From: Bacteroidales bacterium
GTDB taxonomy: Bacteria > Bacteroidota > Bacteroidia > Bacteroidales > WCHB1-69
Assembly (NCBI GenBank): GCA_017962275.1
Contig: JAGCVQ010000035.1
Coordinates: forward strand, 1-32,449
Length of the DNA stretch: 32,449 bases
Reading direction: 5' to 3'
Shown: piece after piece, positions 1 to 7,665 of the stretch
Layout of the letters: every line of letters starts with the position of its first letter
Position numbering within the stretch: position 1 is the stretch's first letter
Made by a program: the position numbers and the translations under genes
The notes under the pieces: model-generated
Database searches by the model: none
Seen by the model: only the letters and a program-made list of their open reading frames with translations
Told to the model about the DNA's origin: nothing

Positions 1-176
1 ACATTGTTGATCTTGATGATGTCTTTTTTACCCATCTTTTGGCTGTAAGCGTTGCAGATGAGCGCGACATTATAATCGGCCTTGTCAAGGTTCAAATAGT
101 TGAACACCTGGATTCCGTATCCGGCGGTAATGTGGTCGATGACAATACCTTTTTCTATACTGGTGATTTCTAACAT
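1..176 (-). CDS. pyrI: Aspartate carbamoyltransferase regulatory subunit (N-terminal part, cut by window edge)
   Basis: The reverse complement reads [20 protein letters not shown] and continues for 58 codons to the window edge. This is the start of the nucleotide-binding allosteric domain of PyrI: the IxxGxVIDHI segment followed by a leucine-rich helix and a KKDIIKI strand. In the family, PyrI binds CTP/ATP and assembles with PyrB into the regulated ATCase holoenzyme of pyrimidine synthesis in the cytosol. The start codon lies 12 nt after the pyrB stop, in a pyrB-pyrI operon. The zinc-binding C-terminal domain lies outside the window and cannot be checked. Confidence 0.93.
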   Translation of the reverse strand, partial: MLEITSIEKGIVIDHITAGYGIQVFNYLNLDKADYNVALICNAYSQKMGKKDIIKINN

Positions 177-188
177 GGTCTCGGGTTT

Positions 189-1112
189 TTAATAAATGCC
201 TAAAAGTTTGAGGATCAACGCCATACGGACATACATGCCGTTCTTGGCCTGCTGGAAATATTGTGCTCTGGGATCGTCATCCACCTCGGTGCTGATTTCG
301 TTCACGCGGGGCAGCGGGTGCAGGATGTAGGTGTCTGGACGGGCGTAGGACATCTTCTCCTTGTCGAGGATGAAGCGGTCTTTCAGACGGATATAGTCCT
401 CTTCGTTGAAGAAGCGCTCCCGTTGCACGCGGGTCATGTAGAGGAAGTCGAGCTGGCCCATGTAGGGTTCCATCTGATCGACCTCTTCGAAGGGGATCCC
501 CTTCTTCTTGATGACCTCCTCGCGGATGTACTCGGGTACGCGCAGTTCCTCGGGGGAGATGAGGATGAATTTCACGCCCTCGTAGTTGCTGAGGAATTTG
601 ATGAGGGAATGGACCGTGCGGCCGAACTTCAGGTCGCCGCAGAAGCCGTAGGTCTTGTTCTCCACGTTCCCGCGCAGACGCTCGATGGTGAGGATGTCGG
701 TGAGGGTCTGCGTGGGGTGCTGGTGACCGCCGTCGCCGGCGTTGATCAGCGGCATGTGGATGTAGTGGCTGGCCAGACGCGGGGCGCCCTCCTTGGGATG
801 GCGCATGGCCGCGATGTCGGCGTAGCACTCCACGGTGCGCAGCGTGTCGGCGATGCTTTCGCCCTTAGCCGTCGATGAAGAAGCGGCCTCGGAGAAACCA
901 ATCACCTGACCGCCGAGGCGCAGCATGGCCGTTTCGAAGCTCAAGCGCGTGCGCGTGCTCGGCTCATAAAAAAGAGTTGCCAGGATCTTGCCTTCGCAAC
1001 TCTTGCTGTACTTCGCCGGATCGGCGATGATCTGGTGACCCAAATCGAAAATTTCACGGAACTCCTCACGCGTGAAATCGTTCGGGTCGATCAAACTTCT
1101 GTTTTTTAACAT
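189..1112 (-). CDS. pyrB: Aspartate carbamoyltransferase catalytic subunit
   Basis: A 307-residue protein of normal family length. It catalyses carbamoyl phosphate + L-aspartate to carbamoyl aspartate, the committed step of pyrimidine synthesis. The carbamoyl-phosphate loop S-T-R-T-R is at about residues 52-56, followed by LSFE. The HPLPR motif that closes over the substrates sits near residue 268. The H-x-x-Q-x-x-x-D segment ([14 protein letters not shown]) is also present. The start is fixed by a perfect AGGAGG six bases upstream. It is followed after 12 nt by pyrI, the usual order for a class B, allosterically regulated ATCase. A TAnnTTTG promoter-like box lies about 90 nt upstream. Confidence 0.97.
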   Translation of the reverse strand: MLKNRSLIDPNDFTREEFREIFDLGHQIIADPAKYSKSCEGKILATLFYEPSTRTRLSFETAMLRLGGQVIGFSEAASSSTAKGESIADTLRTVECYADIAAMRHPKEGAPRLASHYIHMPLINAGDGGHQHPTQTLTDILTIERLRGNVENKTYGFCGDLKFGRTVHSLIKFLSNYEGVKFILISPEELRVPEYIREEVIKKKGIPFEEVDQMEPYMGQLDFLYMTRVQRERFFNEEDYIRLKDRFILDKEKMSYARPDTYILHPLPRVNEISTEVDDDPRAQYFQQAKNGMYVRMALILKLLGIY

Positions 1113-1118
1113 AATAAA

Positions 1119-1124
1119 CCTCCT
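1119..1124 (-). promoter_or_regulatory. Strong Shine-Dalgarno of pyrB
   Basis: AGGAGG on the minus strand, six bases before the pyrB ATG. It is notable because most genes in this window have no recognisable Shine-Dalgarno, as is common in Bacteroidetes. It fixes the pyrB start. Confidence 0.8.
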
Positions 1125-1202
1125 ATATTTTTAATTATTAACAACTTCCACACTTCGCAACGGTCCTTTCCTCCCCTAAATTTACCAAATAAAAAACCAA
1201 TG

Positions 1203-1210
1203 CAAAAATA
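1203..1210 (-). promoter_or_regulatory. Candidate -7 promoter box of the pyrBI operon
   Basis: TATTTTTG on the minus strand matches the Bacteroidetes -7 consensus TAnnTTTG. It lies about 90 nt upstream of pyrB. No clear TTTG -33 partner is visible, so the call is moderate. Confidence 0.5.
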
Positions 1211-1241
1211 GTATTTTTTTAGGATGGTGTACGGGTGGTTG

Positions 1242-1291
1242 AAAAAAAATAACTCGTGCGTTCCGGCAAAGTGAAGTCGAAACGCACGAGT
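1242..1291 (-). terminator. Rho-independent terminator after the GLUG adhesin gene
   Basis: Perfect 11-bp arms (ACTCGTGCGTT at 1252-1262 and AACGCACGAGT at 1281-1291) surround an 18-nt loop. On the minus strand they are followed by a run of eight T. The hairpin therefore terminates minus-strand transcription coming from the adhesin gene, whose stop is about 150 nt upstream. It insulates that gene from pyrBI. Confidence 0.7.
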
Positions 1292-1344
1292 CGGGAAAAC
1301 GGGCGGATAATCGTCCGTCCTTATACAGTTGTCAGAAATCCGCG

Positions 1345-1442
1345 CAGATCCGTGTGATACGCGGAGATAATCATCCGTGCAGATACGCGCGATACGCGGA
1401 GATAATCATCCGCACAGATCCGTGTGATCCGCGGAGATTATC
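1345..1442. repeat. Three tandem copies of a 35-nt repeat
   Basis: The unit begins CAGATCCGTGTGATACGCGG and continues with AGATAATCATCCG. Copies start at 1345, 1380 and 1415. The last is partial and runs into the stop codon of the adhesin gene at 1438. A degraded copy (GCGGATAATCGTCCG) lies near 1302. There are no spacers between copies, so this is not a CRISPR. With 1113-1344 (promoter and terminator, listed separately) this accounts for the 325-nt stretch between pyrB and the adhesin gene. Confidence 0.8.
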
Positions 1443-4400
1443 CCTTCACGACCTTCCGCACGGCCACGGTTTTCCCGTCCGCCACGGCCTTCACGAAATA
1501 GAAACCGTCGGCAAATTGAGACAAATCGATCTGCGCGGTCTGTAGAGACGCACGGCCGTGCGTCTCTACCACACCCAACAAACGGCCGTATGCATCGTAT
1601 AACCGAATCTCCAACGTTTCCGCCTGTGTATCGTGCATCGAACATTGTACATTGACGATGTTTGAGGTCGGGTTGGGATAGACCTTGAAATCGAGACCGT
1701 CGTGGTCATCGATGCCGACGGTGATGGTGTTGCCGTTCACGAAATTGCTCTCGCCGAACGAGCAGACAGATTTCACCCGCCAGAAATAGTTGGCATTTTG
1801 TAGATTATGTAACGTAAGTTGGTGATTGGCGGTGTTTTCGCTGTGCGTTTCACCATCTGAGATGCCATATTCCACGATGAAATAACTGGCATTGTCGCCG
1901 CCTGCCCAGCTCAACGTGGCGGCATTGTCATTTACAACTGCATTCAGGTTTTCGGGGGCATCGCAAGCCTCCACATCGGAATATTGCCAGATTAGAATCG
2001 GGAAACCGTTGTTGATGGGAACGGCGTAGTCGGATTTCCAGACGGGTACGACCAGACCTTGGTTCAGGGTGGCGATGAAACCGGGATCTTGCATCTGTGC
2101 GGTGGTCATACCTTCGTTGTCTTTGAAATTGTTTTCTCCGATGGCACAGGTCTGCCCTGTAATACTGTCATTGAAATAGCAGTGGTACATCAGCACCTCG
2201 TTGGCACCTCCGATGATGGCTCCGATGCCGTTTCCTTGTCCTGTGACATTGGCGGCCACATAGCTGTTGCGCACGGTAGCGTAGTTGCTGAAACCGACCA
2301 AGCCGCCCACATAATGATTGCCGCTTACGGTACAGGTGTTGTAACATCCTGAAATGATGGAGTTTGTGCCTTGGTCTTGATAGCCGACCAAACCGCCACA
2401 ATAGCTGAGGGCAAAGAGCGAACCGCCGCTCACATAGCAGTCGCGCATGTAGGTGTTGCTGGCGTAGGCCACCATGCCACCCGTGTAGTTCCGCCCGCTG
2501 GCGGTGATGTTCACCAAGCCCACCTCATACAGATTGGCATCCAACGCATAACCGAAGAATCCCTGATATTCGGTGTTGGGTTGGTCAATGTACAGGTTGC
2601 TGATCAGCATCCCGTTGCCATCGAAAGTGCCTTTGAACGGGTAATTAGGGTAAATGCCGATGGAGGTCATATTGTTGGGCTGGTTGAGGGGCAACACAAT
2701 GTTGTTCATCAGTTTGATGTACTTACCCTCGAAAGTAGTCCCCGCATTGCATCGGTCGGACACCCACTGAAGCATATCCGCGTCGTAGATGAGGATGGTG
2801 TCGGCGTTCAGCCAGGAGACCTCGAAAGATTGGATGTCGCCGTAAGAAGTGTATGGACATTCCGCCACATTCATGAATGTTCTGTATTCGTATGTGGTAT
2901 TAGGTGTCAGTCCGTTCAGCAGATAAGAGAAACTATTGTCATTGCTCGAGACATTGACAATGGTAAAAGTTGAATCACCCAACACTCTGTACTCAAATCC
3001 TTTGGAAGTGATAGTGGCATGTTCCACAGAAATGGCGCCATGCAAGATTGCTGAGTTTGCTGTTAAATCAGTAGCGGGTTCTGTATAAGCACTGTCCATT
3101 ATCATGGTCAGAATCGGATAACCGTTATTGACATAAGGTGAAACGTCTTGTTCCCAGGCACAGGAGCCGGAGTTGAGCATATTTACAAAATCAGCAGTTT
3201 GCATAGCAGCTGATGACAACGGGGAACCACCATATGTATTGTTGTTTGCACAATCATCAAGATAATAACAGTTGACGACAGAGATGCTACCATAGCCAAC
3301 TATGCCTCCAGAATTATTAGAATAGTTAGAAACATTGCCTATGTTATAACTATTTATAACACTAATGTTGTAGTTTTGAGCATGACCTATAATACCTCCT
3401 GAACAATAGCCATAATGATTAGAAATATTACCAATATTATAACTGTTTTTAATTTTAATATTTAGCGAACTGTTATTTTGAACGTAACCAATAATACCTC
3501 CTGAATAACCGTATGAAGAAGAAATGTTGCCTAAATTATAGCTGTTTTGAATGTTCAATGAGCTATTATTATGGACACAGCCGACAACACCTCCTGAATA
3601 ACCTTCACCATTAATAGAATGTGAAAAAACATTACCGGTATTATTGCTATTAACGACACTAATTGGACTATTGTTTTGAGCATAACCGATAATACCACCA
3701 GAAAAACAATCATTAGTATTATGTGAAAAAATATTACATCCGTTATTACAACTTTTAATGGTTGTTTCATTAGCGTATCCCACAATTCCACCCACATAAG
3801 GTCCATTTGCTGCTATTGTATCCCCATTTACACTAATATTCATAATTGTAGCGTCATCTGTATATCCAAAAAAGCCCACACGATTGGCATTCTTATTAAT
3901 AAAAAGCCCCGAAACCGTATGATTATTTCCATCAAAATGGCCACCGAAACAGAAATAATCAGTAGTTGTATTCCAATATCCTATTGGATTCCATTGAAAC
4001 AACTCGCTACCGTTAAGGTTTATATCGGTCATTAATTTGTAGTATAGGTCGTGGTTAGAGACATGTCCTCCTGCTGCATCCAATCCGTTGTTCACGCGGT
4101 AGGCGAGATAGGCCAACTGTTGTGCGTTCTCGATTAGGAAAGGATCGGATTCGGTACCTGTACCGTGTGTCCAAGGGGCGTATGAGCCGTCCCAAACGGA
4201 ATTTGAATATGTAAACGAAAATGTGTTTGGTTGCATCACATTCCCCGAGGTATCAGCAATGTTATTGACTTGTAATGTATAGGTGATACCATCCACTAAT
4301 GATGGGGAAACAGACAGTGTTACCATATTACTTCCAGCCATTATGGCGGAAGTTACCATTGTATTATGATCAAGATTGTAATTGTTTATGTTTTCTGCAG

Positions 4401-4986
4401 TTGAAGAGTTTATAATCTCACTGAAAGTGACCTGAAGAGAATTTTCCGAAGCTGTCACGTTAATTAACGAGGGGGATATCGTATCTACGATTTCTTGCGG
4501 TGTAACAACAATAATATTGTCAATGAAGAAACGCCCGTGGCTATTTTGGAAGCTTTGGAATTTGATGACCGTTGTCGCAGTTCCGCAAGAGAATGGGAGA
4601 GAGAACGTGTTAAATGAGGTGGTGCTGAGACCTTCCACAGTGTAGGGCACATTGTTTACCTCTACGATGATGCTTGTGGCATCATTTGGCCACGCCTTTG
4701 CATCGAAAGTAACCACAAACTGACCATTGGCTGCGGAAAGGTCCAATGCCGGCGTTTGAATATATCCACCTTCTTGGGATTTTCCGAGTTTTACCTTGCC
4801 ATTACTTGGATAAACCCAGTCACCCGTCCATCCAGGAAGTTGCGTGTATTGGTCCAAGGAGTTGGTGATTGTGTAGGAATTGCTGTCCGTGATTGCGGAG
4901 AAATCCTCGTTTAGGACAATGGTTTGTGCGTTTATTCCGTAAAAGGCGAATAAAACGGAAAGTAATAGGTATTTACACTTTTTCAT
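1438..4986 (-). CDS. Secreted GLUG-repeat adhesin with T9SS type A sorting domain
   Basis: 1,182 residues, probably exported by the Sec system and then across the outer membrane by T9SS. Visible in order: a signal peptide (about 1-20, ending GINAQ); a cleaved-adhesin/choice-of-anchor type domain (22-165, ending RFFIDNIIVV); a Big_5/SbsA-like Ig domain (170-262); a first block of GLUG repeats (about 330-600, repeated SGGIIGYxQNN); an FN3-like domain with GLTPNTTYEYRTF (640-730); a second GLUG block (about 800-960); an FN3 domain (1000-1085); and the sorting domain from DFKVYPNPTSNIVNV to the C-terminal VRKVVKG. Residues about 1140-1149 are encoded by a 28-nt palindromic repeat. The first GLUG block is far more AT-rich than the rest. 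The ligand is unknown. Confidence 0.9.
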   Translation of the reverse strand: MKKCKYLLLSVLFAFYGINAQTIVLNEDFSAITDSNSYTITNSLDQYTQLPGWTGDWVYPSNGKVKLGKSQEGGYIQTPALDLSAANGQFVVTFDAKAWPNDATSIIVEVNNVPYTVEGLSTTSFNTFSLPFSCGTATTVIKFQSFQNSHGRFFIDNIIVVTPQEIVDTISPSLINVTASENSLQVTFSEIINSSTAENINNYNLDHNTMVTSAIMAGSNMVTLSVSPSLVDGITYTLQVNNIADTSGNVMQPNTFSFTYSNSVWDGSYAPWTHGTGTESDPFLIENAQQLAYLAYRVNNGLDAAGGHVSNHDLYYKLMTDINLNGSELFQWNPIGYWNTTTDYFCFGGHFDGNNHTVSGLFINKNANRVGFFGYTDDATIMNISVNGDTIAANGPYVGGIVGYANETTIKSCNNGCNIFSHNTNDCFSGGIIGYAQNNSPISVVNSNNTGNVFSHSINGEGYSGGVVGCVHNNSSLNIQNSYNLGNISSSYGYSGGIIGYVQNNSSLNIKIKNSYNIGNISNHYGYCSGGIIGHAQNYNISVINSYNIGNVSNYSNNSGGIVGYGSISVVNCYYLDDCANNNTYGGSPLSSAAMQTADFVNMLNSGSCAWEQDVSPYVNNGYPILTMIMDSAYTEPATDLTANSAILHGAISVEHATITSKGFEYRVLGDSTFTIVNVSSNDNSFSYLLNGLTPNTTYEYRTFMNVAECPYTSYGDIQSFEVSWLNADTILIYDADMLQWVSDRCNAGTTFEGKYIKLMNNIVLPLNQPNNMTSIGIYPNYPFKGTFDGNGMLISNLYIDQPNTEYQGFFGYALDANLYEVGLVNITASGRNYTGGMVAYASNTYMRDCYVSGGSLFALSYCGGLVGYQDQGTNSIISGCYNTCTVSGNHYVGGLVGFSNYATVRNSYVAANVTGQGNGIGAIIGGANEVLMYHCYFNDSITGQTCAIGENNFKDNEGMTTAQMQDPGFIATLNQGLVVPVWKSDYAVPINNGFPILIWQYSDVEACDAPENLNAVVNDNAATLSWAGGDNASYFIVEYGISDGETHSENTANHQLTLHNLQNANYFWRVKSVCSFGESNFVNGNTITVGIDDHDGLDFKVYPNPTSNIVNVQCSMHDTQAETLEIRLYDAYGRLLGVVETHGRASLQTAQIDLSQFADGFYFVKAVADGKTVAVRKVVKG
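1542..1569. repeat. 28-nt perfect palindrome inside the adhesin gene
   Basis: GTAGAGACG and CGTCTCTAC arms around a CACGGCCGTG centre make a perfect 28-nt palindrome. On the minus strand it is translated in frame as VETHGRASL within the T9SS sorting domain. The same element recurs at 8445, 11152, 22620, 24224 and 24384. Confidence 0.9.
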
Positions 4987-5085
4987 AATGATATTTTCAT
5001 GTTTGTACTAATTGAATTTCAGTTGATTATAACTCGTCTCCGCTGTTCTGTCACAAACACAAAAAGAATCGTGAACTTCATTTCC

Positions 5086-5199
5086 GTATCCGAGGTTCTC
5101 GACTACCTGTGCTACAAAAATAGAAAGCTCACGATTATCTACGTGAGCGTTTCTGCTTTCTTTTTGTAGCACATCTGAAATTGTCGAGATTTCGGATAC
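5086..5199. repeat. Large imperfect inverted repeat upstream of the adhesin
   Basis: The left arm (GTATCCGA, then TGTGCTACAAAAA) is mirrored on the right (TTTTTGTAGCACA, then TCGGATAC). The inner stem AGAAAGC/GCTTTCT is capped by GCTCACG-ATTATCTA-CGTGAGC at 5127-5148. The 114-nt structure lies 100 nt upstream of the adhesin start. A related AATCGTGAACTTC lies just outside it, near 5067. There is no T-run on either side, so it is not a standard terminator. It could be a MITE remnant or a structured leader. Between 4987 and 5318 I see only this and the first 80-bp repeat. Confidence 0.75.
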
Positions 5200-5210
5200 T
5201 CAAAAGAAAA

Positions 5211-5290
5211 GCGAAAACGCTTTATGCCAATATGTTAAAAAGTCTGTTCTGTCTCTATACGCTATTGGGGTTTGGTGAAAAATTGGGGTT
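5211..5290. repeat. 80-bp direct repeat, copy 1
   Basis: The copy begins GCGAAAACGCTTTATG, contains CAATATGTTAAAAAGTC and GTCTCTATACGC, and ends TTGGTGAAAAATTGGGGTT. It is about 90% identical by eye to copies at 6493 and 7666, all in the same orientation. It lies 28 nt after the stop of the AlbA_2 gene remnant. Confidence 0.88.
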
Positions 5291-5506
5291 GAAAATTCGG
5301 GGGCGAAGATACGAAATATTATTTATTCTCGGGGGAAACAATTTCCCAATGTCCGCCATTGTCTGGACCGACACGAATAAGAAGACCCTCTTTTTTCAGA
5401 TTTCTAATATGTTTCTCCACGGCTTTTATGCTTATTCCCAACTCTTTAGAGATTTCAGCCATCCTGATGTTCGGATTTTCGGAAATAATCCGCAATGTTT
5501 TCTCCC

Positions 5507-5544
5507 TACTTTTCTCCCTACTTTTCTCCCTACTTTTTGGGGTG
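5507..5544. repeat. 12-nt tandem repeat, about three copies
   Basis: TTTCTCCCTACT repeated about three times. On the minus strand it encodes KVGRKVGRKVGRK in the frame of the upstream half and KSREKSREKSREK in the frame of the C-terminal half of the broken AlbA_2 gene. The unit is a multiple of three, so copy-number change alone would not shift frame. Confidence 0.8.
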
Positions 5545-5563
5545 GTATTGTTGTCAACCATTT

Positions 5564-5585
5564 CTTATGTAAACATTTACATAAG
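5564..5585. repeat. Perfect 10-bp inverted repeat at a deletion junction
   Basis: CTTATGTAAA and TTTACATAAG separated by CA. It lies exactly where the AlbA_2-family protein loses its expected ATPase-like domain, just upstream of ATG 5561, which opens the C-terminal fragment. Confidence 0.75.
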
Positions 5586-6492
5586 ACGGCATTCATCATC
5601 AGCTCGCGCAACGACTTGAACGGATAGTTCAGCACATCTTTTTCTTTCAAGATGCTAATCGGAACAGGCCGTTTGGTTACAATGCCGTCTCGGATAAAAT
5701 TCTCCAACTGCGGCAAAATGGTATATAAACTGCCCTCGAAACGCCGTTCGTTCAGTATTTCGCTACCATTGGTGCTACCTTTGAAACGGACATACTGGAT
5801 GTAGGCACCGGGCATGAAATATTTGGGCCGTTTGCCAAACATGATGATGGCTGCGTATGTGGGACAATCCCATTGAAGATTATACAGGTGCAAAGAAGCC
5901 AACTGTTCTTCAAGCGGGCGTCGGTCGTGGCGTAGCACCTCCGAATCAACGGCACGGGGAAGATACTCGTTTTGTATTGTCTCCACGTCGATGTCGTCTA
6001 ATTCGGCATTGCGGCAAGGATGCGTGTCGAAGGTCGGCAGACTGGCCGCACAACGCTCGGAGAGTATCCTCTCTTCTTCGGCACTGGCGATGTCGCGGCG
6101 TGGACCGATGCGCACAAACGTCCGCCCCCTGTATCGTACAGGTGTGTCAAACGAAGGAGTCACTTCTACAACCAGCACATCGCCATGCTCTGTATAAACT
6201 TTTTCCGTGGTCATCACGGGTAAAGGGAGGATGTTGCCTTCGGAACGGATGCCGCTGATACGTTTCATCAGCATGTCATCAACAGTCAGCCCGCTGATAT
6301 GTCCGTCATCGGTAACGCCAATTAGAAGGTATCCTTTCTTGCGCCCGCCAGGCAGATCGTTGGCAAAGGCGCAGATGGCCTCTTGGAACTTGTCCATGTT
6401 CGAGGTGGATACAGTACGTTCGATGCGGTAACTTTCGTCGCTTGAAATGAGATCAAATAATTCTTCTTTTGTCATGGTTGGTTGATTATTAC

Positions 6493-6571
6493 GAAAAACG
6501 CTTTCTATCAATATGTTAAAAAGTCAGTCCTGTCTCTATACGCGATAGGGGTTTGGTGAAAAATTGGGGTT
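6493..6571. repeat. 80-bp direct repeat, copy 2
   Basis: Same element as at 5211 and 7666. It lies 36 nt after the stop of the AbiEii-like gene and immediately upstream of the AlbA_2 remnant, whose ATG is at 6475. It contains CAATATGTTAAAAAGTC, GTCTCTATACGCGATAGGGG and TTGGTGAAAAATTGGGGTT. Confidence 0.88.
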
Positions 6572-6584
6572 AATTAATTCTTTG

Positions 6585-6592
6585 CAAAGATA
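6585..6592 (-). promoter_or_regulatory. Possible -7 promoter box upstream of the AlbA_2 remnant
   Basis: TATCTTTG on the minus strand matches TAnnTTTG. If used, transcription would start near 6578 and repeat copy 2 would form most of the 5' leader of the AlbA_2 remnant. No -33 element is clear. Confidence 0.35.
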
Positions 6593-6607
6593 ATACGAAA
6601 GCGATTA

Positions 6608-7288
6608 TCAATGTTTTATTTTGATGCCTTTTTCTGAAATAAACTGTTTTATATAATCAGCGATGTCCACAGTTGAGACATCGTATTTCGGTTCGAGGAG
6701 TGAGAAATCAGTCGGTTTTCTAAAGTAGTTGTCGTTTAGTAGGATGCCATAGATGGTTTTGGAATGGATGTTGTGTCTTGAAAATTTGCCCGCATACGCC
6801 ACGCCCTCTTCCAAGTCATAACCAGCTTTCAGCAGGGCGTAGATGTCGTAATAGTCGCGAAAGGCACTTCTGACTGCAATGGTGAAAAGCTTCATTCCAA
6901 GTAATTCTTGCAAGGAGGGAGTCACAATGTTGTTGTACACAAAACCTTTACCTAATTCCGGGACTGCGTTCTCGGGGCGGAAAAACGACAGCTTGACGTT
7001 GCCGTTTACGAAAATCTGGAGCTGATTCCGTCCGAGAAATTCTTTTCTGCAATCAGGATAAACATCTGTGATGGCATTGGATATGGCTGAAAAATCAAGT
7101 AGAGGGCGCTCTTTCCGAGTCCCAAGCAGCTCAAAGTCAAGGTCTTCGCTTTTGCGATGCAACAGTTGAAGGGACTGCGCTGTGCCGCCGCACAGGTACA
7201 ACCCTTTGAGGACTTCCAACTGAGATACCGTCTCAAACACGGGAATGGTCTCAGACCTAAGCCCTTGCCTCCAGTCTTGGTTTTCCAT
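6608..7288 (-). CDS. AbiEii/AbiGii-family nucleotidyltransferase (putative toxin)
   Basis: 226 residues. The N-terminal signature YLCGGTAQSLQLLHRKSEDL then DFEL (about 31-54) carries the GG-T and D-x-D motifs of the AbiEii/DUF1814 nucleotidyltransferases. Asp49 and Asp51 are the likely metal ligands. TPSLQELLGMKLFTI and FRDYYDIYALL further along are also typical. Characterised AbiEii proteins are the toxin half of type IV-like toxin-antitoxin/abortive infection systems. The start overlaps the upstream 117-residue gene by 32 nt, so the two are co-translated. The partner is not a recognisable AbiEi antitoxin. The toxin role is inferred. Confidence 0.83.
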   Translation of the reverse strand: MENQDWRQGLRSETIPVFETVSQLEVLKGLYLCGGTAQSLQLLHRKSEDLDFELLGTRKERPLLDFSAISNAITDVYPDCRKEFLGRNQLQIFVNGNVKLSFFRPENAVPELGKGFVYNNIVTPSLQELLGMKLFTIAVRSAFRDYYDIYALLKAGYDLEEGVAYAGKFSRHNIHSKTIYGILLNDNYFRKPTDFSLLEPKYDVSTVDIADYIKQFISEKGIKIKH

Positions 7289-7610
7289 AACGTTTCAGGT
7301 ATTTGTCTGGATTCTTAATATCGAAAAACATGGCTGCCAACAACCAGTTGATGATGCCATAATAGTCGCCTTGCGAGACCAACCGCTCCCGCCAAACATT
7401 TCGCAATTGCGGCATTGGATAAATTTCGCACAGCTTGTAAAGTTCCTCGAACTCAAGGTATAACAACGCTTTCTCTATGAGCAGTTCGTCATCCACCTTG
7501 TTTGGATGCTTGGCATACGACCAAGTGCAGCCCATTTCTTCCAAATGCTGCCACAAGTGATTCTTTTTGCACTCTAAATCACTATTGCCAAGTGTACGAT
7601 CGTATATCAT
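7257..7610 (-). CDS. Small protein paired with the AbiEii-like gene (putative antitoxin)
   Basis: 117 residues, no recognised catalytic motif. The central part (ALLYLEFEELYKLCEIYPMP then RNVWRERLVSQGDYYGIINWLL) is helical. It resembles the small, all-helical partners often encoded before AbiEii-like genes in Bacteroidetes. It overlaps the nucleotidyltransferase gene by 32 nt. The ATG sits only five bases after a TAATTTTG box (7615-7622, minus strand), so the mRNA may be nearly leaderless. The antitoxin role rests on position only. Confidence 0.6.
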   Translation of the reverse strand: MIYDRTLGNSDLECKKNHLWQHLEEMGCTWSYAKHPNKVDDELLIEKALLYLEFEELYKLCEIYPMPQLRNVWRERLVSQGDYYGIINWLLAAMFFDIKNPDKYLKRYGKPRLEARA

Positions 7611-7638
7611 GCCGCAAAATTACAAAATATTCTTGTTT

Positions 7639-7650
7639 ACGTAATTACGT
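7639..7650. promoter_or_regulatory. Palindromic operator candidate upstream of the AbiEii pair
   Basis: ACGTAATTACGT is a perfect 12-nt palindrome 29 nt upstream of the first gene of the pair and just upstream of its TAATTTTG box. Autoregulation by binding such a palindrome is usual for toxin-antitoxin operons. No binding protein is identified. Confidence 0.4.
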
Positions 7651-7665
7651 TTCTGTTTTTTTTAA

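Larger units (their letters stand above)
5319..6475 (-). pseudogene. AlbA_2 (Schlafen-type) putative DNA-binding/ATP-binding protein, broken
   Basis: From ATG 6475 the protein opens MTKEELFDLISSDESYRIER and shows the AlbA_2 core (FAN DLPGG ... GYLLIGVTDDGHISGL). It continues to SLRELMMNAV, where family members enter an HATPase_c_4-like domain (usually NAVMHRDY). Here that domain is absent. The frame runs into the C-terminal linker and stops at 5432. The expected winged-helix C-terminus (AEISKELGISIKAVEKHIRNL) is in another frame, from ATG 5561 to 5319. A large internal deletion plus a frame change is the simplest reading. A perfect palindrome sits at the junction. The upstream TTG at 6511 is less likely as the start, because it lies inside the 80-bp repeat. 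Confidence 0.75.

Noticed and set aside
1345-1442. Possible CRISPR array
   Set aside because: Repeats of 35 nt are directly adjacent with no spacers, and there are no cas genes.
5181-5627. Plus-strand frame over repeat copy 1
   Set aside because: Runs through the 80-bp repeat and antisense to the AlbA_2 remnant; no protein family features.
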